Shown: positions 15,322 through 24,005 of the stretch, in pieces
Layout of the letters: every line of letters starts with the position of its first letter
Position numbering within the stretch: the stretch's first letter is position 1
From: Oceanicaulis sp052055585
Lineage (GTDB): Bacteria > Pseudomonadota > Alphaproteobacteria > Caulobacterales > Maricaulaceae
Reading direction: 5' to 3'
Assembly (NCBI RefSeq): GCF_052055585.1
Contig: NZ_CP170485.1
Span: 1 to 64,000, forward strand
DNA: 64,000 nucleotides
Made by a program: the position numbers and the translations under genes
Notes under the pieces: generated by a model
Database searches by the model: none
Told to the model about the DNA's origin: nothing
Seen by the model: only the letters and a program-made list of their open reading frames with translations

Positions 15322-17328
15322 ATGCGAGCTTTCGTACGCTATTTCAATATTGTGTTTATCGTGGCGGCGCTTGTCGTCATCGGACTGGCGGCGACGGGGC
15401 TTCTGAACTTGCCCGGCGCGCCCAGCGGGCCCGAAACGCCTGCGGGCAGTCAGGTTGATGCGGGCGAGGTCGGCTTCGCTCCCGCGCCGGAGTTTCTCGA
15501 GCCCATAGAACCCGCCCCCTTTGACAGGCTGGCTTTGGCGGAGTCCGCGACCGGGGTTCATTATCGCCTGATCGATCAGCAGACCGATCTGCGCGACGCC
15601 ATGCCGGTGCGCTATATGCGAACGGTTGCGGATGTGGCGACGCGGCAGGCGGCGGATGCGCTTGCGATGCATCTGATCGACTTCTTTCCCGACTATCAGA
15701 GTGTCGAGCTGCACGAGGTCGCCGTCATCCGGAACGGGGTGCGGGAGGATCGATCCGAAGATCTCTTCATCGACCGCATCCAGGTGGAGGATCAGTTGGG
15801 GCAGGGCGTGGTCACCGGGCTGGAGCGCGCGCTGGTGCGGATCCCGAATTTGCAGGCCGGCGATACGCTGGAGGTGAGCTGGTCGGTGACGGGCGCCCAC
15901 CCCAGCATGAATGGCCGGGTCAGCGAATTCATCGGCATTCAGTATTTTGTGAACGCCGCCCGGTCCCGCCTGCGCGTGCTGGCGCCGTCTGACGCCCGGC
16001 TGCAGGTGCTGGGCGATGGCGCGGAACCGGACATCGTCCAGTTTGAGGGGTATCAGGGGTTCTTCCTGCCCGAACAGGCGGCGACGGCCTTTACCGATTT
16101 TGATCCCTATAACCGCTTTCAGCGCATGCCGGGCTGGATCGTCACCCAGTTTGAGGACTGGGCGGAGGTTCAACGCTGGGGGCATGACCTTTATGAGGTA
16201 GGCCGTCCGTCAGCCGATGTGCGCGAGGTTGCAGACCGGATTCGCAGTTCGACCGATGATCCCGAGCTGCAGCTGGTGCGGGCGATCCAGTTCGTTCAGG
16301 ACCATGTCAATTACTTCGCCATTGCGCTGGGCGAGCAGGGCTATACGCCCGCAAGCCCGGACGAGACGCTGCGAACGCGCAGCGGCGACTGCAAGGCGAA
16401 ATCGCTCTTGCTTGTCCAGTTGCTCAAGGCCCTCGACATTGAATCCCACGTCGCTCTGGTCAACAGCGTGGACGGCCGGATGCTCGATGAACTGGTGGCG
16501 ACCCCGCAGGCGTTTGACCATGTGATCGTCCGGGTCAGCTGGCAGGGGCGGCAGTATTGGGTGGATCCCACCGCGAACCTTCAGCGCGGCCTGATGGACC
16601 AGCGCGAGCAACCCGATTTCGGCCTCGCCCTTGTTCTGGATGATAGCGACGCGGAACTGGTCGACATGCCCGACCGGGTGCAGGGCGAGCCCTGGACGGA
16701 TTTCCGCCAGCATTTTTACCTGCCCCAGGGGCCGGACGACGAGCTGGTGATTGATGTCCAGCTGGTCTATCGCGGCGAGTATGCGAACCTGATCCGGGCC
16801 GCCTTCGAGAACAGCTCCACGGCGGATCGCGAGGAATTTTTCGTGCAGGCCTACCAGCACTTTGAAGGCGTCGAGCTGGACAATATGGGCTTTCACGACA
16901 ATGAGCGGGACAATTCCCTGCGCATTGGTCTGGAGCTCAGCGCGCCGCTTTTCTATGGCAAGGCGAACGCCGAGGGCCGGCGCAGCCGGGTGCTCAGAAC
17001 AGACGCCCTGCTGTACCCGGCCCAGTACCTGATCGAGCTGGATGAGGAGGCGCGCCTGCCCTATCCGATGAGCGCGCATCATGAGGTGCAGGTGCACCTG
17101 CCCGGTCCCTCACATATGTGGTCGTTCGAGACCGGCGTGATCGAGGTGGACAATGACGCCTTCGAAAGCAGCCGGACGGTCAGCTATGCCGACAATGTGC
17201 TCCAGATCGACTGGCGCCAGGCCTACAAGTCCAGATGGGTGGTGGTGACGCCCGAGCTGATGGAAGATGCGGGGGTCGTTCCCTCCATGGTGTCCTATGA
17301 GCTCTATACCGAAATGCCCTGGCTCTAG
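15322..17328 (+). CDS. DUF3857/transglutaminase-like exported protein
   Basis: This 668-aa protein has an N-terminal membrane anchor or uncleaved signal (about residues 10-28). A DUF3857-type beta domain (about 70-270) is followed by a transglutaminase-like core with all three catalytic positions: Cys in SGDCKAKSLLL (about 356), His in FDHVIVRV (about 395) and Asp in YWVDPTAN (about 409). A C-terminal beta-rich domain follows. Such proteins are periplasmic; their substrates are unknown. The start has a plausible GGGGTGGAG site. The nuclease-like gene starts 18 bp after its end. Confidence 0.85.
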   Translation: MRAFVRYFNIVFIVAALVVIGLAATGLLNLPGAPSGPETPAGSQVDAGEVGFAPAPEFLEPIEPAPFDRLALAESATGVHYRLIDQQTDLRDAMPVRYMRTVADVATRQAADALAMHLIDFFPDYQSVELHEVAVIRNGVREDRSEDLFIDRIQVEDQLGQGVVTGLERALVRIPNLQAGDTLEVSWSVTGAHPSMNGRVSEFIGIQYFVNAARSRLRVLAPSDARLQVLGDGAEPDIVQFEGYQGFFLPEQAATAFTDFDPYNRFQRMPGWIVTQFEDWAEVQRWGHDLYEVGRPSADVREVADRIRSSTDDPELQLVRAIQFVQDHVNYFAIALGEQGYTPASPDETLRTRSGDCKAKSLLLVQLLKALDIESHVALVNSVDGRMLDELVATPQAFDHVIVRVSWQGRQYWVDPTANLQRGLMDQREQPDFGLALVLDDSDAELVDMPDRVQGEPWTDFRQHFYLPQGPDDELVIDVQLVYRGEYANLIRAAFENSSTADREEFFVQAYQHFEGVELDNMGFHDNERDNSLRIGLELSAPLFYGKANAEGRRSRVLRTDALLYPAQYLIELDEEARLPYPMSAHHEVQVHLPGPSHMWSFETGVIEVDNDAFESSRTVSYADNVLQIDWRQAYKSRWVVVTPELMEDAGVVPSMVSYELYTEMPWL

Positions 17329-17346
17329 CGCGAGCCGCCGTCCCGC

Positions 17347-18036
17347 ATGGGGGAGTCCATGATGATCGAGCTTCTCGGACTGGCCGGCTTCAGCGCCCTG
17401 CTCGCCACGGGGGCGGGATATGCGGGTCGATGGGGCTGGCGCGGATGGCGCAGCCTGTATGACGCGGGCGGGACGCCGGTTGCGGCTGTTGCGCTGCCGC
17501 CCTTCCGGCCGCTGACGCCGGGCGCGTTCGTCTCGTCCAATGATCAGGGCGCGTTTGGTGAGGCTCTGACCCATATCATGATGGCGCAGGCGGGCTGGCG
17601 GCCGATCAATGGCAAGCCCGGAACCGGCCCGCAAGGCATTGACGGGGTGTTCGTGCGTCATGGCGAGGACGGGCTTGAAGCCTGCCTGATCGAGACCAAG
17701 ACCAATGCCAGCCGCTATACGGCCCGCCAGATGTCGGACGCCAAGCTGGGCGAGGACCTGACCCGGCTTTACGTCACCTGCGGAGACCCTGCGCTCGGCG
17801 CGCTCTACGCCTGGCTCTACACCGCGCTGGCGGAGAAAGACCCAGCGGTCTCAAAACAGCTCTGGCGGCATCATCTGGCGCGCGGCGCGACCGAACAGCT
17901 TGATCTGGACCGGGCGGGAGAAACCACCGGGCCGGTCAGGCTGGCTCCGTGCCATGTCTTCATCGAAGCGCTGGCCGCCAGCCTTGATGAGCTGGATCGT
18001 GGCCGGCGCTACTGGACCGGGCTCTACCCGTCCTGA
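17347..18036 (+). CDS. Membrane-anchored PD-(D/E)XK-like protein of unknown function
   Basis: This protein of up to 229 aa has an N-terminal hydrophobic segment (residues 7-25) followed by a cytosolic domain. That domain has GAFGEALTHIMMAQAGWRPI, then GPQGIDGVFVRH (Asp) and LEACLIETKTN (ExK). The E...D...ExK order is the core of the restriction-endonuclease-like fold. A GGGGGAG site lies just before the ATGs at 17359 and 17362, so the true start may be one of those. It is probably co-transcribed with the DUF3857 gene. Similar predicted nucleases have no assigned role; catalysis is inferred from the motif only. Confidence 0.7.
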   Translation: MGESMMIELLGLAGFSALLATGAGYAGRWGWRGWRSLYDAGGTPVAAVALPPFRPLTPGAFVSSNDQGAFGEALTHIMMAQAGWRPINGKPGTGPQGIDGVFVRHGEDGLEACLIETKTNASRYTARQMSDAKLGEDLTRLYVTCGDPALGALYAWLYTALAEKDPAVSKQLWRHHLARGATEQLDLDRAGETTGPVRLAPCHVFIEALAASLDELDRGRRYWTGLYPS

Positions 18037-18704
18037 GCGGTCAGCCGGGACACCAGTTCCTCAAAGCCGTCCATCCGCGGGGCGAACCGGGCCTCGACCG
18101 CCTGGCGGACTTCGGCGGAGGCGCGATCGGGATGGCCGGCGTTCAGGGGCGGCTCGGGATCATATTCAAGGCCCAGCTGGATGGCGGAGGCGACAGCCTC
18201 GCCGGCGATCTCGCGCACCACGCTGAACGCGAAATCAATGCCCGCCGTCACCCCGCCGCCCGAGATCACCCGGCCGTCATGCACGACGCGTTGCCGGACC
18301 GGGATCGCGCCAAAGGCGGCCAGATGGTCGTGATAGCGCCAGTGCGTGGTCGCGCGCTTGCCCGTCAGAAGCCCGGCCGCGCCCAGAATGAAGGCGCCGG
18401 TGCAAACCGAAGTGACATAGCGGGCGCGCTCGCCCTGATGGCGCACAAACTCAAGAAGCGCCTCATCCTGCATCACCGCGTCCACGCCAAACCCGCCCGG
18501 AACGCATAAGAGATCAAGATCGGGCGCGGTCTCCAGCGTGTGAGTGGGCAGGATGAAGGGGCCGCAATCGGTGCGGACCGGCCCGTCTGTCTTGGCGATC
18601 AGCACGGTTTGCGCGCCCGGAAGTCGGCTCAGAACCTGCAGCGGTCCTGTGAAATCGAGCTGGGTGAGGTCGTCAAAGAGGAGAAATCCGAGGGTGAAAC
18701 TCAT
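18024..18704 (-). CDS. DJ-1/PfpI family protein, isonitrile hydratase-like
   Basis: This 226-aa cytosolic protein has the DJ-1/PfpI (class I glutamine amidotransferase-like) fold. The nucleophile-elbow cysteine is in SVCTGAFILGAAGLL (about residue 101), preceded by LLCVPGGFG with a conserved Gly turn. ATTHW and GGGVTAGIDFAF follow, as in isonitrile hydratase (InhA) of Pseudomonas. The ATG at 18704 overlaps the stop of the upstream GlxA-type regulator (ATGA), so the two are translationally coupled and the regulator probably controls it. The actual substrate is not known. Confidence 0.85.
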   Translation of the reverse strand: MSFTLGFLLFDDLTQLDFTGPLQVLSRLPGAQTVLIAKTDGPVRTDCGPFILPTHTLETAPDLDLLCVPGGFGVDAVMQDEALLEFVRHQGERARYVTSVCTGAFILGAAGLLTGKRATTHWRYHDHLAAFGAIPVRQRVVHDGRVISGGGVTAGIDFAFSVVREIAGEAVASAIQLGLEYDPEPPLNAGHPDRASAEVRQAVEARFAPRMDGFEELVSRLTAQDG

Positions 18705-19705
18705 GAGGCGGTCTCCACAGGGAAGGGCGTGCGAAAACGGGCGCGGAAGTCGCGGGGGCTGACGCCGATCTGGCGCAGGAAGGCGCGGTCGAGCCTTTGC
18801 AGGCTGCCAAAGCCGCACAGATCAGCGATGTCGGTGACATGGCGGTCGGTCTCGACCAGAAGGCTCCGGGCCAGATCCAGGCGCAAGCGCTCGACCAGCT
18901 GGGCGGGCGACAGGTTCAGCTCGGACCGGGTGAGGCGGCTGAGCGTGCGCGGGGACATGTGAAAGCGGGCGCACATCCCGTCGATCGACCAGTCTGCATC
19001 CGGTTCCTTGCGCACGCCCTCACAGACGCGGGCGAGCCGGCTGGCGGGATCAAACTGGGCGGCGAGATCTGTGGCGTACTGGCTTTGCCCGCCGGATCTC
19101 AGGCGCGGCACAAGCAGATTGCGTGCGATCTTGAGCGCGATGTCCCGACCGGCCTCCTGTTCCACCAGCGCCAAAGCCAGATCGATGCCGGCTGTCACGC
19201 CGGCCGAGCTCCAGACCGGCCCGTCCTGGATATGGATGGCGTCGGGTTCCACGGTGACATCGGGGTAGCGTTCGGCCAGTGGCCGCACGGCGCGCCAATG
19301 GGTGGTCAGGCGGCGATTGCGCGCCAGCCCCGCTTCCGCCAGCAGATAGGCGCCCGAGCAGATGGAAATCTGCCGCTCGGCCTGCGCGCCCGCCTTGCGA
19401 AGACTGGCCATGAAGGTCGGGTCCGACACGATCTCCTGGACCGGCTGCGGATCGCCGCCAATGCAGATCAGGCTGTGGAAGGACCGGGTTTCAAGGTCTG
19501 ACAGGGCATGGTCGGCCTGGATGCTGACGCCATGCCCCGAAGTGACAAGACCGGATTCTGGCGCGGCGATGCACAGCGTCCAGCCCAGCCGGGGCGCCAG
19601 TCTGGCGGCGCTGGCGAGGACGGAATACGGCCCTGTCAGATCCAGCAGTTCAAAACCGGGATAGATGACAAAGCACACGGTCCGGGCGGGGGCGAAAGAG
19701 CTCAT
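18701..19705 (-). CDS. GlxA family AraC-type transcriptional regulator
   Basis: This 334-aa protein fuses an N-terminal DJ-1/PfpI-like domain (about 1-190, with the nucleophile-like ISICSGAYLLAEAGLA and WSSAGVTAGIDLALALVE) to a C-terminal AraC/XylS double helix-turn-helix (about 225-325). The second helix-turn-helix is seen as VTDIADLCGFGSLQRLDRAF. This is the GlxA regulator architecture. It is the first gene of a two-gene unit with the isonitrile hydratase-like gene. A perfect inverted repeat TGACC-N5-GGTCA lies 35 bp upstream of its start. Confidence 0.9.
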   Translation of the reverse strand: MSSFAPARTVCFVIYPGFELLDLTGPYSVLASAARLAPRLGWTLCIAAPESGLVTSGHGVSIQADHALSDLETRSFHSLICIGGDPQPVQEIVSDPTFMASLRKAGAQAERQISICSGAYLLAEAGLARNRRLTTHWRAVRPLAERYPDVTVEPDAIHIQDGPVWSSAGVTAGIDLALALVEQEAGRDIALKIARNLLVPRLRSGGQSQYATDLAAQFDPASRLARVCEGVRKEPDADWSIDGMCARFHMSPRTLSRLTRSELNLSPAQLVERLRLDLARSLLVETDRHVTDIADLCGFGSLQRLDRAFLRQIGVSPRDFRARFRTPFPVETAS

Positions 19706-19740
19706 GCCCCACTCTAGCCCGGACGGCGCGCGGCCTTAAG

Positions 19741-19755
19741 TGACCATATAGGTCA
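19741..19755. promoter_or_regulatory. Inverted repeat upstream of the GlxA-type regulator
   Basis: TGACC-ATATA-GGTCA is a perfect 5-bp inverted repeat with a 5-bp spacer. It lies between the regA stop and the regulator start, on the regulator's promoter side. It is a candidate operator, perhaps for autoregulation. Confidence 0.35.
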
Positions 19756-19786
19756 ATTTGGGCCAATCACTCTTGCAGGTCCCGCC

Positions 19787-20344
19787 CTAGCGCGGCGCCC
19801 GCTTGGCGAGAATGCGCTGCAGGGTGCGGCGGTGCATGTTCAGGCGGCGGGCCGTCTCGGACACATTGTGATTGCACAGCTCGAACACGCGCTGGATATG
19901 CTCCCAGCGGACGCGGTCTGCGCTCATCGGGTTTTCCGGCGGGGCGGGTTTGGCGTCAGGCTGGGCCAGCAGCGCCTTGACCACATCATCGGCGTCGGCG
20001 GGTTTGGACAGATAGTCCACAGCGCCGGATTTCACCGCGGCCACCGCCGTGGCGATATTGCCGTACCCGGTCAGCATGATGACGCGGCAGTCATCGCGAT
20101 TTTCATGCAGGGTGCGCACCACGTCCAGACCGTCCCCGTCATCAAGCCGCAAATCCACCACGGCGAAGGCGGGCGGGGTGTTGCGAGCGATCACCATGGC
20201 TTCGGCGACGGTGCCGACCGCGTTGATCACGTCAAACCCGCGGCTTTCCATGGCGCGTGACAGACGATTGCGAAACGGCTCGTCATCGTCGACCAGCAGC
20301 AGGGTCTTGTCTTCGGGAAGGTCCAGCTCAGTGTGTTCGGTCAC
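19787..20344 (-). CDS. regA: ActR/RegA/PrrA family redox response regulator
   Basis: This 185-aa response regulator has a receiver domain with the acidic pocket LLVDDDEPF, phospho-acceptor Asp in AVVDLRLDDGDG (about residue 61) and Lys in YLSKPAD. A proline-rich linker precedes a Fis-type helix-turn-helix NVSETARRLNMHRRTLQRIL at the C-terminus, nearly invariant in RegA/PrrA/ActR. It works with the RegB-type kinase encoded upstream on the same strand after a 114-bp gap. The family controls energy metabolism in response to redox state. Confidence 0.95.
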   Translation of the reverse strand: MTEHTELDLPEDKTLLLVDDDEPFRNRLSRAMESRGFDVINAVGTVAEAMVIARNTPPAFAVVDLRLDDGDGLDVVRTLHENRDDCRVIMLTGYGNIATAVAAVKSGAVDYLSKPADADDVVKALLAQPDAKPAPPENPMSADRVRWEHIQRVFELCNHNVSETARRLNMHRRTLQRILAKRAPR

Positions 20345-20458
20345 GGCCGACAGGCTCCTTTAACCGGGTCGGTTTGTACAGACAGAGTGTCTACTCTCAT
20401 TCGCCCCTTGTCTGCAAAGGGCGGATGGAAAGCAAGACAGCTCAGGAATTAAGAAATT

Positions 20459-21817
20459 TTAGCGCGAGAGGTCCGAAGCCCCCACATCGCTCTTGGGTTC
20501 GGCCTCAAGCGGCGCCCGGGGCAGGTTGAGCACCACCCTGGCGCCGCCCTGCGGCGTGTTTGTCAGATCGACCCGTCCGCCGATCCGCTCGATCAGGGTG
20601 ACGGCGATGAACACTCCCAGCCCCAGACCGCCATAGCCGGGCTGACCGCGACGGGTGGTGACATAGGGCTCGCCGAGCTTGGCCAGAATGTCGGGCGGAA
20701 AGCCGGGGCCGTCATCCTGCACGCTGATGGTCAGCGTATCGCTGGTCCAGGCGCCGGTGATCTGGACTTCGGATGTGGCGAAATCGACGGCGTTCTCGAT
20801 GAAATTGCCCAGCCCGTACAACAGCTCGGTCCGGCGCTTGAGGATGGGCGCATCCGGCAGGTCCGGCGGCGGAGCCAGCCGGATGCTGATATGCGCGTCG
20901 AGCCCTTTGAGCGGCGCCGCCGCCTCGTCCATCAGCTCCTTGATGCCGATGCGTTCATGCATCTTGTCCGCGGTGCTGTGCGAGGATTGCGACAGGCGCT
21001 GGAGAATGTCCCGGCAGCGCTGGGCCTGGGAGATGATCAGGTCCGCGTCCTCGCGCGCGATATCGTCCTGCGCCGCGCGCAGCATTTCCTTGGCGGTCAG
21101 CTGGATCGTCGCCAAAGGCGTGCCCAGCTCATGCGCCGCTGCAGCGGCCAGCGCCCCCAGGGCGGACAGACGTTGTTCGCGCGCCAGAACGCTTTGGGTG
21201 GCGGCGAGGGCTGCGCCCATGCGCTGGGCTTCAAAGCCGACGCGCCAGGCGTAGATGGCGGTAAAGCCGATGGCGATGGCCAGAGCCACCCAGATGCCGG
21301 CGCGATAGGCGGAGGGCAGCACGACGCTTTCCCCGTCCGCCCAGGGCAGGGGCAAATGCCAGATGCTCAGCGAGATCGAGCCGATGATGGCGATGGCCGC
21401 AAGGCTCAGCCACCAGCGGCCCGGCAGCGCGGAGACCGCGATGACCACGGGGCCGACCAGCATGACCGAGAACGGGTTGGTCAAACCCCCGGTCAGGGCC
21501 AGCAAAACCATCAACTGGATGACGTCATAGGCGAGCTGAAGGAAGGCCTCCCAGTCCTTGGCGAACCGCTGGGTGGGCATGGCGAGGGTGAGCCAGGCGT
21601 TGACCCAGGCGCTGGCGGCGATGACAGCCAGGCAGGCGCCCAGGGGCAAATCGAAGCCCAGCCCGTAGAAGACCACGATCACCGCCAGCGTCTGACCGGC
21701 GACCGCCAGCCAGCGCAACAGGATGAGCGTGCGCAACCGCACACGACCGAAAATCGGCGTCAGATCCGGGTCCGTATCCAGATCAGACCAGCCAGGTTCA
21801 ATGCTGTTGTCGCGCAC
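20459..21817 (-). CDS. regB: RegB/PrrB/ActS family redox sensor histidine kinase
   Basis: This 452-aa kinase has six N-terminal membrane segments. They include the RegB quinone-binding heptad GGLTNPF (residues 110-116). The H-box is AAAAHELGTPLATI with H229. A conserved redox cysteine is C268 in QAQRCRDIL. C-terminal N and G boxes are NFIENAVDFA and DDGPGFPPD...GGLGLGVFIA. Heptad, His and Cys match the known RegB sensory residues almost position for position. The start is GTG at 21817, about 10 bp after AAGGA. It is divergent from the Sco gene, as with prrB and prrC in Rhodobacter. Confidence 0.95.
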   Translation of the reverse strand: MRDNSIEPGWSDLDTDPDLTPIFGRVRLRTLILLRWLAVAGQTLAVIVVFYGLGFDLPLGACLAVIAASAWVNAWLTLAMPTQRFAKDWEAFLQLAYDVIQLMVLLALTGGLTNPFSVMLVGPVVIAVSALPGRWWLSLAAIAIIGSISLSIWHLPLPWADGESVVLPSAYRAGIWVALAIAIGFTAIYAWRVGFEAQRMGAALAATQSVLAREQRLSALGALAAAAAHELGTPLATIQLTAKEMLRAAQDDIAREDADLIISQAQRCRDILQRLSQSSHSTADKMHERIGIKELMDEAAAPLKGLDAHISIRLAPPPDLPDAPILKRRTELLYGLGNFIENAVDFATSEVQITGAWTSDTLTISVQDDGPGFPPDILAKLGEPYVTTRRGQPGYGGLGLGVFIAVTLIERIGGRVDLTNTPQGGARVVLNLPRAPLEAEPKSDVGASDLSR

Positions 21818-22019
21818 GGCGTTGTTTTTCCTTCAGAACAACTCAACCATACACCTGAAGGCTGTGCGACGCTCAGGTCAACTGGACGTTCTGACGCGCT
21901 TTTGAACACGCCTGTCATGCTGCACCGCGATATACAGGGCTCGCATCTGACACAAGAATGTCGTACCTCAGAGAGGATGATTGCGCTGCGCCGGCGCGCT
22001 CTCAACCTCAGGACTATCC
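21818..22019. promoter_or_regulatory. Divergent regB-sco promoter region
   Basis: These 202 bp separate the divergent regB and Sco genes and must contain both promoters. The segment is visibly more AT-rich than its surroundings around 21820-21860. I cannot place a confident -35/-10 or RegA site (loose GCGGC-N5-GTCGC) here. Confidence 0.45.
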
Positions 22020-22676
22020 ATGGACTTGAAAAATAGACCGATCTGGCTCTTCCCCGTTATCGCCGCTGTTATAGCCGGAATTGCGGGGGGCGCGCTGATC
22101 TGGCTGTCCGCTCAAACCGGGCAAGGCTCCAACGGCTCGGGCGCTGCGCCTGTGCGCATGTCGGGCGAAGCTGATATCGGCGGCCCCTTCACCCTCGTGG
22201 ATCATACGGGCCGCACCGTGACGGACGAGACCTTCGCGGGTCGTCCCATGCTGATCTATTTCGGCTTCACCTACTGCCCGGACATCTGCCCGACCTCCCT
22301 GCAGGTGATGGCCGCGGCGATGGACCGCCTGACGCCTGAACAGCGGGCGGAGTTCCAGCCGCTTCTGATCACTGTCGATCCCGAGCGCGACACGCCCGAA
22401 GCCCTGGCGGCCTATGTGAACTCGCCGGCTTTCCCGGAAAGCCTTCTGGGGCTGACCGGCAGCGAGGACCAGATCCGCGAGGCGGCGCGCGCCTATCGCG
22501 TCTATTACCGCCGGGTCGATGATGACGGCACGCTAGCGGAATACACCATGGACCATTCCTCGCTCATCTATCTGATGGGCCGGGACGGTGAGTTTGTTGA
22601 AGTCTTTCCGCACCAGGCGACGCCGGACCAGATCGCCTCCCGCCTTCAACAGTTTCTAGAGAATAACCCGGCATAA
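22020..22676 (+). CDS. Sco/SenC/PrrC family copper chaperone
   Basis: This 218-aa membrane-anchored thioredoxin-fold protein delivers copper to the CuA centre of cytochrome c oxidase. One transmembrane segment spans about residues 8-30. The copper ligands are CPDIC (C86, C90) and the distal His in MDHSSLIY (H179). The ATG at 22020 is chosen because it directly precedes the basic NRPIWLF anchor. Location beside the RegB sensor mirrors PrrC in Rhodobacter, where it takes part in redox signalling. Confidence 0.93.
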   Translation: MDLKNRPIWLFPVIAAVIAGIAGGALIWLSAQTGQGSNGSGAAPVRMSGEADIGGPFTLVDHTGRTVTDETFAGRPMLIYFGFTYCPDICPTSLQVMAAAMDRLTPEQRAEFQPLLITVDPERDTPEALAAYVNSPAFPESLLGLTGSEDQIREAARAYRVYYRRVDDDGTLAEYTMDHSSLIYLMGRDGEFVEVFPHQATPDQIASRLQQFLENNPA

Positions 22677-22721
22677 TCGTGCTGAGCTGACAGGGCTGCG
22701 AGCATCGCGGCTCTGAGGAGA

Positions 22722-24002
22722 ATGGCCATGCTTTACTCTTTCCTGGAAATGAGCCGCGCCGCCATGCTGCCCTGGCGCGCCGCCGCGAACATGACCCGGC
22801 GCTCGCTGCGCTCTCCGCTCAATCCGGCGTCCGACACTCTGGCGGGCCGCGCAACGGCCGCCGCTGCGGACCTGTTTGAAAGCCTGACGCGCTATTACGG
22901 CAAGCCTGACTGGGAGGTCAGCCCCACCCATGTCAACGACCAGCCGGTCGACATTGATGTCGAGACGGTCTGGAGCAAACCCTTCTGCTCGCTGCTGCAT
23001 TTCAAGCGTGACCGCCAGGCCTTGGCGAAAGCGCGCGGCGTGAAGGTGTCGCAGATCAAGGACCGTCCGGTGCTGATCGTGGCCCCCATGTCGGGCCACC
23101 ACGCGACCCTTCTGCGGGGTACGGTCGAAGCCTTCCTGCCTGATCACGAGGTCTACATCACCGACTGGGTGGATGCGCGCAAGGTGTCGGTCGCCGAAGG
23201 CCGCTTCGATCTTGATGATTATGTGCTCTATGTGCGCGAGATGATCACTGCGCTGGGCACGAACCCGCATGTGGTCGCGGTGTGCCAGCCCGGCCCGCCG
23301 ACTTTGGCCGCCATTGCGCTGATGGCCGAGGACAAGGACAAGGCGCGCCCCACCTCGATGACCTTCATGGGGTCTCCCATCGATACCCGCAAATCGCCGA
23401 CCGTGCCGAACAAGCTGGCTGAAGAGCGCCCGTATGAATGGTTCCGGGACAATCTGATCCAGACGGTTCCGGCGGTCTATCCGGGCGCCATGCGCCGGGT
23501 CTATCCGGGCTTCCTGCAGCTGACCGGCTTCATCAACATGAATTTCGAGCGCCATGTGGATGCGCACTGGAACTTCTTCCAGCACATGGTGTCCGGCGAT
23601 GGCGACAATGCCGACCGGCACCGGGAATTCTATGACGAATACCTCTCGGTGATGGATCTGACCGAGGAATTCTACCTGCAGACCATTTCGGACGTGTTCC
23701 AGAAACACACCCTGGCGCGCGGCGAGATGACGGTGGACGGGCGTCTGGTGCGTCCCGAAACCATCACCGATGTGGCTCTGCTGACGGTTGAGGGCGAGAA
23801 CGACGACATTTCCGGCATTGGCCAGACCCAGGCGGCGCACACGCTGTGCTCGAACCTGCCGGACGATCTGCGGCTGGACCACATCCAGCCCGGCGTCGGC
23901 CATTATGGCGTCTTCAACGGGCGGCGTTTCCGTGAGGAGATCGCGCCGAAGATGAAAGCCTTCATGGCCGAGCACGACGCCCGGCGGGCGAAAAGGGCCT
24001 AG
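22722..24002 (+). CDS. phaZ: Intracellular polyhydroxyalkanoate depolymerase
   Basis: This 426-aa alpha/beta-hydrolase mobilises stored poly(3-hydroxybutyrate) granules. The predicted nucleophile is Cys in VCQPGPPTLAAIA (about residue 188), as in PhaZ1 of Cupriavidus. An oxyanion-hole region APMSGHHATLLRGTV lies near 125, and the C-terminal catalytic Asp/His lie in TVEGENDDISG (about 351) and GVGHYGVFNG (about 391). No signal peptide is seen, consistent with an intracellular enzyme. It converges with the lipoprotein gene, leaving a gap of 3 bp. Confidence 0.93.
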   Translation: MAMLYSFLEMSRAAMLPWRAAANMTRRSLRSPLNPASDTLAGRATAAAADLFESLTRYYGKPDWEVSPTHVNDQPVDIDVETVWSKPFCSLLHFKRDRQALAKARGVKVSQIKDRPVLIVAPMSGHHATLLRGTVEAFLPDHEVYITDWVDARKVSVAEGRFDLDDYVLYVREMITALGTNPHVVAVCQPGPPTLAAIALMAEDKDKARPTSMTFMGSPIDTRKSPTVPNKLAEERPYEWFRDNLIQTVPAVYPGAMRRVYPGFLQLTGFINMNFERHVDAHWNFFQHMVSGDGDNADRHREFYDEYLSVMDLTEEFYLQTISDVFQKHTLARGEMTVDGRLVRPETITDVALLTVEGENDDISGIGQTQAAHTLCSNLPDDLRLDHIQPGVGHYGVFNGRRFREEIAPKMKAFMAEHDARRAKRA

Positions 24003-24005
24003 GCC

